From positions 1 through 5,366 of the forward strand of contig CAYWUY010000133.1 in assembly GCA_964461535.1 (NCBI GenBank): a DNA stretch of 5,366 nt, in the 5' to 3' direction. Both the position numbers and the translations under genes were made by a program. The stretch comes from Flavipsychrobacter sp964461535. Lineage in GTDB: Bacteria > Bacteroidota > Bacteroidia > Chitinophagales > Chitinophagaceae. Within the stretch, counting starts at the first letter, position 1. Each line of letters opens with the position of its first letter. Under the pieces are notes generated by a model. It searched no databases, had not been told where the DNA came from, and saw only the letters and a list, made by a program, of their open reading frames with translations. Below are positions 5,365 through 5,366 of the stretch, in pieces.

Positions 5365-5366
5365 TT

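Overview
The window looks like a scaffold from a member of the Bacteroidota, possibly near Chitinophagales. The basis is: start codons without Shine-Dalgarno sequences; promoter elements of the Bacteroidota type (TAnnTTTG at -7) upstream of several genes; a sucC of the Bacteroidota kind; and a haem-binding lipoprotein. The family placement is an inference, since there is no rRNA or other strong marker. An exactly 100-base run of N (1648-1747) is a scaffold join of unknown true length, so the left and right parts are not proven to be close neighbours.

Left part (1-1647), all on the minus strand: a compact three-gene operon. It encodes an XRE-type HTH repressor (HipB-like, 1339-1548), a small protein equal to the N-terminal subdomain of HipA (HipS-like, 1006-1335), and the HipA kinase body as a separate protein (HipT-like, 5-1009). 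The gene order, sizes and split of HipA into two chains match the tripartite HipBST toxin-antitoxin arrangement known from E. coli O127:H6. The kinase keeps its catalytic residues and has an SIS motif in the Gly-rich loop. Two palindromic boxes with the core TATAATGTGAT flank a good Bacteroidota promoter, and one of them covers the hipB start codon; they are the likely HipB operators. The boxes share a perfect 14-bp inverted repeat. This locus is the most interesting part of the window.

Middle part (1748-3606): a 490-residue lipoprotein with one CXXCH haem site near its C-terminus, on the minus strand and of unknown function. It is followed by a 350-bp AT-rich divergent intergenic region that holds an imperfect inverted repeat and the sucC promoter.

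Right part (3607-5366), plus strand: sucC (succinyl-CoA synthetase beta subunit, TCA cycle), closed by a textbook rho-independent terminator, with no sucD behind it. Next comes a short Fur-family metal-dependent repressor with a penta-histidine run and three CxxC pairs, expressed from its own promoter with an almost absent leader. These look like ordinary chromosomal housekeeping and regulatory genes with no evident functional link to the hip locus.
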